A stretch of DNA of 64,000 nucleotides from Sycobia sp. Sy_11 (lineage: Eukaryota; Arthropoda; Insecta; Hymenoptera; Epichrysomallidae): positions 124,001 through 188,000 of the forward strand of contig JACCIC010000342.1 of NCBI GenBank assembly GCA_018907035.1, written 5' to 3'. Position numbers and translations under genes: made by a program. Numbering within the stretch: the stretch's first letter is position 1; each line of letters starts with the position of its first letter. The notes beneath the pieces were generated by a model, which searched no databases, had not been told where the DNA came from, and saw only the letters and a program-made list of their open reading frames with translations. Positions 32,795-43,319 of the stretch are shown piece by piece.

Positions 32795-33334
32795 TAAACA
32801 AATCTAGATCATCTAGATAATATTTTCATAAATATAATTTGCTTAGGTATATGAAGCTGAAAAAGAATTATTTGTTGTATTATTGTATATCTCTGAAAAA
32901 ATATCTGCCAATATCAAGTAAATATTTATGTGCCTTGTAGCGCATAACATTAAAATTAAAACAAATATTTTCTTCGATTGCGAAAGAAGTTGCTTAAAAT
33001 AGGAAAGCCATAATCTAAAACATTCCTTCATCAAGAACTTATTCGCTTGAATTAAAACGACATAAGCTAGATATTTTAAAGCATCCGTTCAACTACACCG
33101 AATGAGTTATGGATTTCTCGAAATGAGCTAAAAAGTAAGAAATTACTTACCTAGATTACCTCATATTTTTTCTTATTGCTGAATTTCACGCAAAAATTCT
33201 TTTTTTAAAGCTAGAGATTATTTATCATCCTAAAAAACAAATTTCCATTTTTTAGCTAATATAGTAAAATATCAATCTTATATCATTTAATTCAAGCGAA
33301 CAACTTCTTGATGAAGAAATTTTTTTTTACGAAA

Positions 33335-33570
33335 TTAATAAATATTTTCATCGGTCTTACAGTCTTTATAATATCATATATTAGCTAAAATAATGACAGT
33401 CAGACTGTCTTTGTTTATGATCACTCTCGTATAATCTGAAATAAAACTTATTACTACAATAAATTATATCAGAAAATTAAAAATAAAAAATAATAAAAGT
33501 ACATACTCTCTGTTAGTAAAGGACAACCCGACTGCTCCCACCACCTTAAATTTAGGCTCACCTTAAAGTC
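33335..33570 (-). repeat. PLE-associated 3' repeat, copy P4
   Basis: Minus-oriented copy with TTCATCGGTCTTACAGTC, the intact palindrome GACAGTCAGACTGTC at 33395-33409, AATCTGAAATAAAACTTATT, and CCCACCACCTTAAATTTAGG. The hammerhead-like part is missing. It is closest to copy P5. Confidence 0.78.
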
Positions 33571-34149
33571 AAGAAAATAATGTTTTGAATCAAGAAACTA
33601 TGCACTACTTTTAAAAATTTATCCTATAAAATAAATAAATAATATACTTAAATTTTCCTGTTGCTAGAAAATAAAAACGTATTTCAAGTAAATATTGTTT
33701 TTAAGATAGGAATTTAATTCTTCATTTGAAATTAAATTACTTGAGTGAAGTATTGAAATTCTTAATCAAAGTACATATTCACTTAATTTTGTCGGCTTGA
33801 ATTAAATAACTAAATTTTTTGATTAAAAATCTTCAGTTATTGATCCAAGAAAATATTTTTTTTGGATAAGAAAATATTTATTTAATTTAAAATCTCAGCC
33901 ACCCATTTTCTAGAAAATATGGACTACAATCTAGGAGATATTTAATTAATTGAAGAATTTATTTTCCGGATATTAAATTTGAATTATTTGATTTAGTTGC
34001 CGCGCGCCATTGTCCGCTGAAACAATAAATCATAAAATGCATTTATTTTATGATTTATAAAAAATATTTACATTTATAGTCTATCTTAAATTTAACGCTC
34101 CATGTGAGCGTATTACAATTTTTAATTTTATTTTAAATTACGTGATCGC

Positions 34150-34460
34150 GTCCCGTCCTGAGTGTGCTAAGGCTTATCGCCCGCTATCGCGCCGACGACA
34201 AGTCCCCCACGATTAGCCAGTCTCGAGGCCGCTGGCACACTGAAAATCTGCAGTCAGTGCGGCTCTATTTGATTTGGTAGAGAGCAGTGGTTCTCCCCTT
34301 ATCGCACTGTACCGCGCCTAGTAGTTGCGCAGCGCCGTCGCCGCCTGCGGCCCGAGAGCGCTCGCGCGTCTTCGCGGTGCTGCTGGCGCTTTCCCCCGCG
34401 CTGCGTCGCGCCATGAAACCCTCGGCGCCCCCCCTTCGCCCCGCCGCGCCGCTCGTGACT
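34150..34460. other. CpG-rich block
   Basis: About 300 bp rich in CG dinucleotides (for example GCGCAGCGCCGTCGCCGCC) inside AT-rich DNA. It lies ~2.7 kb upstream of the Tom20 start on the sense side of the gene, so it could hold a promoter, but it also lies within the 3.7-kb segment and could be transposon sequence. The 70-codon frame through it has no known domain. Confidence 0.4.
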
Positions 34461-34811
34461 TCGCGAGTTCAATATCATATTAAATTCAATACAATGTAAT
34501 TTGCTCGAGACTATATGCTCATCGCAAATTCCAATAATATCTCTTTTATGAAACGGATTTATTTGAATTTATACAAATTTATTTCTGAGTGTGATAGTAA
34601 AATAATGTAAATTATATTCTTTAATAAATTGCATGATACAATGTAAAAAGTAATGAAATAAAACTTATTATATAAAAATGTAATGAATGTTATTCTATAA
34701 ATAATTTAAAGAAAGTATAATTTTTATATCAAATTAGTTTTATTATTAACGTTAACGTAGTCTTATTATCAAGTTTTAAAATAAAGATTTTAAGAAAATA
34801 CATACATACAC

Positions 34812-34813
<2 letters not shown>

Positions 34814-34856
<43 letters not shown>
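34814..34856. repeat. (TA)n microsatellite
   Basis: A TA tract of about 43 bp. A second tract of about 32 bp lies at 35000-35031. Confidence 0.97.
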
Positions 34857-34859
<3 letters not shown>

Positions 34860-34998
34860 ATTTTCTTAAAAATTTGGCAGCGGGATGTAATAAATGAGAT
34901 TCATTGGTGTCGACGAAGTGCATAATTCTTTAAATGTGTATACCTTTTCGTAGCCTCAATCATTGCCACGCAGCAAATTTAAAATTTAAAGAAAATAA

Positions 34999-35035
<37 letters not shown>

Positions 35036-35064
35036 CATACATACACATGCGCATACACACTTAC

Positions 35065-35304
35065 ACATACAGACAAGAAAATTTATACACACTTCAAGAA
35101 TTTCGGCACCAGTTAATCCCTTTTATTGGATCTATTGTTTCAGCGCTCCCCCCTTGCTGAACGCAGTCACCCCCTCGATCACACGAGCTTGAACTGGAAT
35201 ATCGCACGAACGTAGTACCGACGTTCACCGCCGTAGCGCTGAGTGTCAAAATTTTACTGTAATGTCTAACATGGACATCGGCGATCTCCCCTTATTATCT
35301 CTGC
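35065..35304 (-). repeat. right inverted terminus of the 3.7-kb segment
   Basis: The reverse complement begins GGCAGAGATAATAAGGGGAG and follows the left terminus with gaps. At its inner side it reads AATAAAAGGGATTAACTGGT then GCCGAAATTC, reminiscent of an LTR end followed by a primer binding site. This is the main argument for the LTR alternative. Confidence 0.6.
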
Positions 35305-35559
35305 CGATGGTCATATGATAAAACTCTGCTCACTTTACATGGGAAAAGTTTATCAAAAATTAGTCGGTAGAGGATACTGTCTTGAAAATCTTTGAATGGT
35401 TCTGCGTTTAATAGAAAAAGAAAGCAAAAGCCAAAGCGAGTAAAGGGAAGAAAATAAGTAGAAGTAGTGGAGTAGAGATTTACCTTTTTCCTCTCTCCGC
35501 ACTCGCTGCATACCGCCACTCTCTTTTTTTCAAATATATGAATTAGAACAAGCAACATT

Positions 35560-35963
35560 ATAGGGCGTGACCGCCTTGTGGCAAATTCTGTTTCGAAGTC
35601 CTACCGTGTAATTTGACATGCTTTTAGCGGAGTTTCCACTCCTTCTCTCTACCCTCCATTTTCCAGATGCTGGTTTTGGAACTAGTTTGATCGAGGGTCA
35701 GTTCCAAACGGCCTTCAGTAAGTTGCCAGTGAGTAGATACGGTAATTCTGGAATGCATTTTCGTATACTTCTGATGTACATTACATGAACGGTTATGAAA
35801 CTGCAAGTTTTCCACCATGGACGTAATCAGAGGAAATAAACGATCAGATACGGTATTTTGACTTACTGATGACTTACTAGAAAATCGTTCCGTTGAGTTT
35901 GCTTCAGTAAGCAGCTGATCGCGTCCATTTTAATAAAACTGTCGAACAGCTGGTTGCGCCCAT

Positions 35964-36012
<49 letters not shown>

Positions 36013-36050
36013 CAAGCATAAGTGTAAACGTTTGCATGTGTATTACACGA
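35560..36050 (+). repeat. dispersed repeat family Y, copy 1
   Basis: Shares GAATGCATTTTC, ATGAACGGTTATGAAACTG, GATACGGTATTTTGACTTAC and TGATGACTTACT with 57510-57710. Its right part (CAGCTGATCGCGTCCATTTT, CAGCTGGTTGCGC, a TA tract, TTTGCATGTGTATTACAC) appears reverse-complemented at 58630-58870. No protein; possibly a non-autonomous DNA element. Confidence 0.7.
35976..36011. repeat. (TA)n microsatellite
   Basis: Lies inside family-Y copy 1, at a position where copy 3 has only a short TATATGTG stretch, so the tract expanded after insertion. Confidence 0.95.
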
Positions 36051-36159
36051 TTGAATTTAAATAAAAGACTTTTTAAAAAAGGTTTCAAATTAAATTTTAA
36101 TAGTTTTTATAATGGACCATCGAGTACAATAAATTAATAAGTATTTATTAAGATATGCT

Positions 36160-36255
36160 TATTTATTAAGATATATAATTACTTAAAATATATAATGACA
36201 GTCAGACTGTCCTTGTTTAAAATCATTCCCGTAGACCAATCTGAAATAAAAGTAT
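36160..36255 (-). repeat. PLE-associated 3' repeat, fragment P8
   Basis: A short piece with the intact palindrome GACAGTCAGACTGTC at 36197-36211 followed by CTTGTTTAAAATCATTCCCG and CAATCTGAAATAAAAG. Confidence 0.72.
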
Positions 36256-36566
36256 ATTAGCTGAACTGTTAACATCAATTCTTACGTTATTGTTTACATT
36301 AATAAATTCAATTGGATATCCGTTATTAATGAAAGTTTCCCTTACTATTTACAAATTATTCTGTGTGAATTCTTTATATGACAATTAAATATATATAAAC
36401 CTTCAGTAATATTGTCAATTGTTATACAAAATACTATAATAAAGATTATCAATATTTACATTTATTGTTAAGTGATGTGCAATTTCCGAAATTCATTAAT
36501 TAAAAATTGTTTTTTATGTATGAGTCAATTAATATAAATAGGATAGCTAATAAATTCTTTTGCTCA

Positions 36567-39500
36567 CTAGGGCTGGGCATCAACATAGCAAGTGGGTTTC
36601 TGTTTCTTCCTCCGTATGGCATTCTCTACATGAATCATCAGACGGTCCCCCATTTTTTGACGTCGGTTGTACAGTGTTCCGTGATTATTCCTGTGATTAT
36701 GCGAACGGTTGCTTTTTGTACTTTAAAAGATCACTAGTCCTTATTTTATCAATAGCAGGCCATAGTTACCTAGATGTGAGACAGTCGTTTCTTGTCTTCC
36801 ACCGTTCACCATATTTTGCTTTGATGGTTTAATCTATCTTCTTTTTAATCGTATTGATCGGTGGCCATGTATGAGTGTCTGCTTTGGCGCTGTTTTTCTC
36901 CATTCCCAGATTTGCCTGTTCATTCGCTCTATTATTATTATTATCTTCGACACCAAAGTGTCCTAGTACCTATGAGAGTCGGACTTCGTTGTTCCGGATC
37001 CATGATAGCGCCCCCGGCAGCACATCACTGACTTTGATGTAATCGATTTTAGCCCTAGGGCTTTTAAAGCAGCTTGGTTATCTGTGTAACTAGTTGCCTT
37101 TTTCAGATTTCTATTCTTCAATAGTTCGCCGCTCTTTCAATAGCTAAGATTTCTGCCTGCAGAACACTACATTTGTCGTTGAGTCTTTATGACTTTTAGA
37201 CTTGTATTTATTCTGAGTAGATTCCTATACCTGTTCCTTTTTCCGTTTTCGATCCATCTGTGAAGACTGAGATTTCATCCTTGTTTATTTTAGAGTTGCT
37301 TATCCAGTCTTCCTTTGATGGTATCTCTATTTCTGTATCTATGTGGAAGTCTAGTTAGGTAACCATATAGACCGAAGGCTGATTCAGCTCTTCTATCAGG
37401 TCCCTATTCAGCTTTCCTATTTCTCGCAAAATCGTTGTATGCCTATAGTTGGTCTGTTTCCACAAATTCGATTCTCTGAGTCTCAGAGTTCCTTTTGCAA
37501 CCAGACCTTTTATATGCAGATCTATAGATTATAAGTTCAACATCACTTCTAGAGCTGCTGGCGGTGCACTTCTTGTGGCTCCGTTTATCCCTCGAGCCGC
37601 AATTCTTTGTAACTTTACTAGTATCTTTCTGTTTACCTCTTTATTCATGACTTCCCACCATACAGAGGCTCCATAACTAATTATCGGTCTTACTATGGCC
37701 TTGTACATCCAGTGAACGATATATGGCTGTAATCCCTATTTTTTCCAAACATTTTTCTACAAGCATAAAACGCATCTATAACTTTCATCATTCTTTCCTC
37801 CAAATTATATGTCCAGAATAGTTTGAAGGCCAGAACTACTCCAAGGTATTTTGCTTCTATGGCGAACGTTAACGCTCGTCCTGCCAATCTAGGCGATTCT
37901 ATCTCGGGGATCTTATATTTCCTTCTGAAGAGAACTAGTTTCGTTTTATCCGGATTCACACCCAGTCCATTTGGTCCTGACCATTTGGAAATACTGATTC
38001 CATGATGTCTCTGATCGTAGTTGGGCCTTTTCCCGTGATCAGTATCACCACGTCATCTGTATAGGCTATTACTTTTATTCTTTTGTTTACTAGGGTTTTC
38101 AGGATCTAATTGATCACTGTGACCCACAATAGGGGAAAAATGATTCCCCCATGCAGCGTACCCCTAGTGGTTCTTCTCTTTGTAGAGGTGTCGCCCATAT
38201 CTGAGTTTATCGTTCTGCTTCTCAGCATTTCCATTACCCAATCTTTGGTCAGTTGTTCAGCTACTATCTCTTCCAATACTTTATTGATTCTGTCCGGACG
38301 TTATTCAAAGCTCTCTCTACATCAAGGAATGCCCCCAGCGTGTACTCCTTATTTCGGAGGCTTTTCTCTATTGTCCCTAATACCTCGTGTACCGCACTCT
38401 TTACAGATTTGCCCTTTAGGTAGGCATGCTGTGCTGTGCACTTCTTTTCTACGTCAGGAATTTCCTTTATATATAAATCGATCAGTTTTACGAGTGTTTT
38501 TAAAAGAAATGATAAAAGGCTGATTGGTCTGAATTATTTTAGCGTTGTATGGCTTGTTTTCTCTGATTTTGGTATGAACATCACTTTTACCTCTCTCTAT
38601 CTCTTCGGTACATAGCCTAAGTTTAGGCAGTTCGAGAAGATTTTGATTAAGATATCCTTTAAAGTGTCTTGGGTTCATTCCAGCAATATGGATATGATGC
38701 CATCCGGTCCCGCCGATTTGAAGGGGTTGAATGATTTTTTAGCCCATGATAGCTTTTCCCTGGTCAGTATCTTTCCGTAGGAAAGTGTATCTCCATTAGT
38801 GACTCTAGAATTTTCATTTACGTTTCTGTCTATGAGTCGTCTCTGGTCGTTTGATACTTTTCAGAATCATCGGTTCTTTTTTGAGTATCTTTCTAAATCT
38901 AAATGTCTCATTGAAGTATGTGAGTGACTCACTGAAACTTTTTATGAATTCCCATTTAGCCCTTCTTATTTTATCTTTCTACTCATTAAAGCTGTCTTTA
39001 TATTTAGACCGGCTCTCCTCTTTGTCTTCTCTCCTAGCAACCCTCATGAGTCCTCTAAGGTGTGTATCCAGTCACGGTTGGGAGCTTTTGCAGCTCCTTC
39101 TTATTGGGCACGATTCAAGGAAGTGTTTTTCTAGGATATCTCCCACTTTATTGACTTCGTTCTCTATCTCTACTTGTGTGGGGGGAGTCTGACATTTGCC
39201 TATTACCTATTCTTTCCCTAACTAAACGTCAAAGCCCTATTCTGTATAGTATTCCGATCGATTGTAAAGAGTATCCTCCTATGATTTGAGTAGGAATTTT
39301 CGGTTGACACTCTCCAATCTTCTATCGTTAACTTATCGCTATCTGTGACCAATTTAGATCTATGATTTCCTTTCTAACCCTATTCACAAACGTCGGCAGG
39401 TTACCTTTATTGCAAATAACTGGATTTGCAGGAAGTATATAATCGATAATCGACTTACCCCTTTCATTGATGTCATTGCTTCCCCATTGGACACGATGAC

Positions 39501-39936
39501 CATTGGAATTGCATCCAATCACCAGTAGATTTCCTTTGTCGGTAGCTTCTTTTACCAGACTCTGTCATTCCTACGTTGGGAGTTCTTCTTCGTACGGCAT
39601 GTATAACGATGTAAGAATCAACGGGATATTGTCCCTCTGTTCAACCAGTGTCGTCATACCATTAGTACTGTGTTGTGAAAGCAACATAAGTTTTAAAACT
39701 CTTTTTGATACTATACACGCTCTTTTCTTACCTGTCGTTTGGGAGTGGAATAGCTCGTAGTCTTTTGCCCTTAAACTTCGGATTTTATCTCCTAAAATCC
39801 AAGGTTTCTGTATAAGGTCAATATCGATATTCCTCCCCATCATGGTCAGCATCAGTACTTCCGAGATTGCTTCGCAGTGGTGCAAATTAATTTGCATCAC
39901 TTGTAGTCCTAGTTTCGCCTTGCTGCTTCTTTTCAT
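36567..39936 (-). pseudogene. LINE ORF2: endonuclease, reverse transcriptase, RNase H, broken
   Basis: From 39936: KLGLQVMQINLHHCEA (start of the apurinic-type endonuclease), IDLIQKPWILGDKIR, then IGCNSNGHRVQWGSNDINER at about 39500. Reverse transcriptase blocks: KIRENKPYNAKIIQTNQPF at about 38580; AYTDDVVIL, the catalytic YxDD motif, at about 38050-38075; and NPDKTKLVLFRRKYKIPE plus AKYLGVVL at 37960-37840. An RNase H-like end carries VLGHFGVED at about 36960. ORF2 nicks the target and copies the element RNA there. At least ten breaks make it inactive. Confidence 0.88.
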
Positions 39937-40900
39937 TGGGAATTCTCGCTTTCAGCATACCTAGCCCGAACTTGATGCTTCCCTTATTCTGTCTTAGCAA
40001 AACAAGGGATTCAGCATCCACGGCAATGACCAAGGCTATGCCGTTTCCGCTCTTACTCTGTGTTGAGGAAATAATTCTCCAGCTTTGAGTATTTATTCCC
40101 TTGTTTTGCTTTACTATAATTTTCATTATAGTTTCGTTATTCACTACCGGAAGAGGCACCTAGTCCGATATTATTTGTCTGAGTGGCAACTGCGACCTTG
40201 TAATCACTTCAAGGTGAGCTCTCTGCCAGAGATCGCCGCAGTCTCGGATAACACACTTTAGGAAGTCTACAGACTTCCTGTTGCTGCATCCTACGACCTT
40301 TACATCCTTATGTCAGCCGGCCCCGTTGAAGTTCATTTCCTCGTCGCTGTCATCCTCTGGTCCATCCGCGATAGACTAGAGAATACTCAACTCCACTTCC
40401 AGCAACTTTTCAGAGTCCATCCGATGGTTATGTAGAATTTCTCTGGCGAATCTTGTCGAGGGTTTCGGCTTTTTCACCGTTCTTACCTCCTCCTGATTAG
40501 AGCGAACTCTTTTAGCTATCTTTTCCGGTTGGGATGTTTGTCCTTTAGGTCTCTCTACTTTGGGAGAGGAAACTACGGTTTCAGCCCTCTGAAGTTACCG
40601 TTTTTTCTTATTAACATTTAGGGAGGTTGTCTCGTTCTTTACGGTCGGGGTCTCTTTCCTAATCGTTTCCAATTGTGGGAAACTCTTGTGGTCTATTTCG
40701 TACGTTTCCACAGTTTTTTTATTTTTTCGGATAAACTCTCTCTCCCTTGGAGTGAATTCATTCTTTTTTCTGTCATTCTTTTTAGTAACCTAATAGCGTT
40801 CTTGTAGCCTTTTCTGGCTATCAGGCTTCTTTCCTTTCTTTCCTCCCTCGTTCTACCCGGCTTCGGCGTTCTCTTCGAGGAGCATCCTTTCGGTTTCAAA
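39887..40900 (-). pseudogene. LINE ORF1 (RNA-binding, gag-like), broken
   Basis: The 3' part is open for 90 codons (40159-39887): NNETIMKIIVKQNKGINTQ, then GNGIALVIAVDAESLVLLRQ and GSIKFGLGMLKARIP, a fold seen in ORF1 of several insect LINEs. The upstream part is lysine- and arginine-rich (KGYKNAIRLLKRMTEKRMN at about 40780). ORF1 ends 50 bp inside ORF2, the usual overlapping layout. Confidence 0.7.
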
Positions 40901-41589
40901 ATCTGCTGATTCGACTTTCCTCGCCTATGACAATAAATCGTCTTCGGGAGCTTAGAAATAAGACGATTATCGTATACCTATACGGTGTCTTTTAAGATAT
41001 TATTTAAATTGCCTTTTGTCTATTTGAAATTAACTATAAATAGCGTTATAGATATCTCTATGTTAACTAGGATGATGTCGATAAAGAAATTCTTTAAACA
41101 TTTATTGACAAAGAAAATGTCTACCGCGTATACGAGGGCACTGCTGCATCAAATCAAAAATGGCAATCGTGAGCGTTAAAATAGTACAGACGATATATGG
41201 GAAAACTAGTATTTTAATTAAAAATAAATGTTTATACTTAAAATATTTATTTAAATATTGTACTATGTTCTATAATCCCATAGTATATTAAAACAGAGAA
41301 TTAATGTAATATAATTATTTTATTGACATTTTAATTCAACTATAATGTAACAAAAAATAAATTAAATCAAAATAATTTGTAAAATAGATTTATTTTTCTG
41401 AATAATTGTTATGCATATATAATATTTAGAAACATAACTATCATTATACAGTCTATCAAGTAAGAGCGTGGTCGTGTTAATTTATAAAAAAAATTTTATG
41501 ATAAAACCTTCATATTTATATATACATTGTCAAATAGATTAAAAACGATGATGCAATTCGGGCAATAATGTGTCCAGTCACCACCGACG

Positions 41590-41870
41590 TCGATAATTGC
41601 CTGGCATCTCCTAAAGGCATGCTTTCTACTAATCAAATTGCTTCAAAGTGTATGTGCATCTTCCAAGAAACTTCATTTTAATATTTGCCTAAACATTTTC
41701 AATAGGGTTTGCATCGGGCGACTGCGACGGCCAATCCAATGTAACAATGCCAGATTAGGTCTTTCACTTAGTACAGAGCTTACTGCAGTATTTAGGACCA
41801 TTGTCCTCCTGGAGAATCCAATCTTCGTTTTTTCTGATGAACCATCATATGGCAGATGGCAGTAAAGCCT
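41590..41870 (-). pseudogene. Tc1-type transposase remnant
   Basis: On the minus strand DWILQEDNGPKY (normally QQDNDPKH; second catalytic D) is followed by LDWPSQSPDANPIENV, the DD34E signature with catalytic E in PIEN, then ANIKMKFLGRCTYT. One or more frame breaks and a stop follow PIENV. This is the only Tc1-type copy in the window; the others are mariners. Confidence 0.88.
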
Positions 41871-41879
41871 TTTTATAGA

Positions 41880-42190
41880 TTTTTATCATTTTTGCGGCAT
41901 GTAGGTTGTCAATAAAGAAGTGCAAAGTACCGAAACTCTGCTTTGATAAACATTTGAAGGAATGTGGTATTCAAAGAAGGCTCACAGCTCCATATACACC
42001 ACATCAGAATGGAAAAGCAGAGCGAAAAATTGCACCCTGATAGAGAAAGTAAGATGTATGATAGCTCAATCATATATGCCATTATCATTTTGGTGTGAAT
42101 CAGTAATAGCTATGACTTATATACAAAATAGATATCCAAATTTGGGAATAAATGGTGAAATACTATTTCATACATGGACGGCATGGTAAA
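41880..42190 (+). pseudogene. Copia integrase fragment (a different Copia family)
   Basis: Reading across two frames gives HLKECGIQRRLTAPYTPHQN, GKAERK (catalytic E), IEKVRCMIAQSYMPLSFWCE and AMTYIQNRYPNLGINGEILF, the second half of Copia integrase. It differs from the two other Copia copies (PDTPEHNGVAERF), so it is another family. The rest of the element is absent. TGGTAAAGCTACA is repeated directly after it at 42185-42211. Confidence 0.85.
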
Positions 42191-42306
42191 GCTACATGGT
42201 AAAGCTACATGGTATAGTCTCTAGTATGTTCTAAGCTCTAATTAATTAGTGTTTTATTTACCTAATCTTGTTAGTTGAAACTAATATTGAACAAAAAATA
42301 CTTTAA

Positions 42307-42307
<1 letters not shown>

Positions 42308-42339
<32 letters not shown>
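42308..42339. repeat. (TA)n microsatellite
   Basis: Borders the 3' end of the minus-strand Copia. Its sequence TATTGTTGGAAACAA suggests the LTR end abuts the tract. Confidence 0.95.
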
Positions 42340-42343
<4 letters not shown>

Positions 42344-42850
42344 GAAACAAGGAATGAATAAATGAATATACAGAATATAGATATATAATATAGTAACGGA
42401 TCTTTATTAGCACGTCTGTCCACTACACATATACACAAATAAGGATGAGAGTTCGACAAAGCTCGTCGTGCTAAAGCCCTTTATTGCTATACACTCCCTC
42501 TCGTTAGCATAGACGTACAATTTTCATCGTTCGTCCATGTATTCTTAACTCTTTTAATCATGCAATTATTTATACATTTGTCTCAGATATACATTCCTTT
42601 CATACCACGATAATATATATAATCATTAAACTTATTTACGTCTTCTTATCAATATTTACTTAAGCGTGTCGATTTCATTTACCTTCATTTCTTCTTTTAG
42701 TTTGTAAGAAACAGATAATGGACAAGATTCCTGATCGTGTAAATAATCTATATTTTAAAGATTTAAATTTCGTAAATCCTTTTATTAGTATATATAGTTA
42801 GTTTTCTATATCATTGCATCATCCCTTACTGCGATCTGGAGTATAGAAAT
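42340..42850 (-). repeat. probable 3' LTR of Copia copy 2
   Basis: Follows the RNase H end (FSEQLIFLSKG, normally with an Asp-Ile-Phe-Thr-Lys motif). On the minus strand it begins after GCAGTAAGGGATGATG (a polypurine-like tract) and ends TGTTTCCAACA. It contains AATAAAG twice near its end. No matching 5' LTR was confirmed. Confidence 0.5.
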
Positions 42851-42902
42851 CTTTATTAAAGATTAAGTATTCCCTTGGTCAGCCTAACATATATTTCTAC
42901 CT

Positions 42903-43106
42903 TTAACCCTTTGATAAAAATATTAATTGTTCGGAAAATTTAATCCATTTAATATCGATTAAGTTTCGATTAACGCATTCTTTAATGTAATGTCCATTAC
43001 GCTCTATCAAATTTCTAATCTTACTACTATCATCGGTCTTCGCCCAAACTTGAGCGGCTTGATTATCGCAGTAGAACGTTATAGGATACAAATCAACTTA
43101 CAGTAT
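42903..43106 (-). pseudogene. Copia RNase H, C-terminal part (left of LINE insertion)
   Basis: Reads YPITFYCDNQAAQVWAKTDD, IRNLIERNGHYIKECVNRNL and IDIKWI, the end of Copia RNase H. A stop lies between the insertion point and this block. It joins in sequence to HNSIR at 46090 once the LINE and one target duplication are ignored. Confidence 0.88.
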
Positions 43107-43115
43107 GATTCTAAT
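43107..43115. repeat. target site duplication GATTCTAAT, left copy
   Basis: An identical 9-mer lies at 46081-46089, directly after the LINE poly(A). Confidence 0.9.
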
Positions 43116-43319
43116 TTTTTTTTTTATTGAGTTTCAATTGAGGTTCGGTCCGAGTAAGACGTGTTTATAAACACTCGACTAGACGGTGTGATTTTGAAAT
43201 AGTGTGATGCGATTAAAAACGCGAATTATAATATATCGTGAATGAATTTTATCGCCAAAATTCATTTTTGTATTTAAAAAGTTTTGGTAGTAGTATTACT
43301 ACTATCAAAAAGATACACC

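Larger units (their letters stand above)
31605..35304. mobile_element. unclassified 3.7-kb segment with ~250-bp inverted termini, beside Tom20
   Basis: Both ends begin GCAGAGATAATAAGGGGAGA followed by TCGCCGATG, facing inward. They stay related, with gaps, over about 250 bp: CAGTAAAA-TTTT, ACGGCGG, TTCGTGCGATATTC, CGAGGGGG, GGAGCG, ACAATAG, CAATAAAAG. The first ~28 bases also match the ends of the 21.0-25.2-kb segment. The interior has a PLE repeat piece, microsatellites and a CpG-rich block, with no transposase seen. The left end is only ~137 bp upstream of the Tom20 ATG. The alternative is two related LTRs in opposite orientation. Confidence 0.55.
36388..40960 (-). mobile_element. LINE (R1/Jockey group), nearly full-length but decayed
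   Basis: Minus-strand non-LTR retrotransposon with 5' end near 40960, ORF1, an overlapping ORF2 with endonuclease, reverse transcriptase and RNase H-like region, and a ~175-bp 3' UTR ending near 36388. Many frameshifts and stops. No target duplication was identified. Confidence 0.85.

Noticed and set aside
34287..34499. 70-codon frame in the CpG-rich block as a Tom20 neighbour gene
   Set aside because: Low-complexity Ala/Pro/Ser composition driven by GC content, on the strand opposite to Tom20, with no domain.
43284..43319. Earlier non-ATG start for LINE ORF1
   Set aside because: The frame extends 12 codons upstream of the ATG at 43320, but the family-like N-terminus begins at the ATG.
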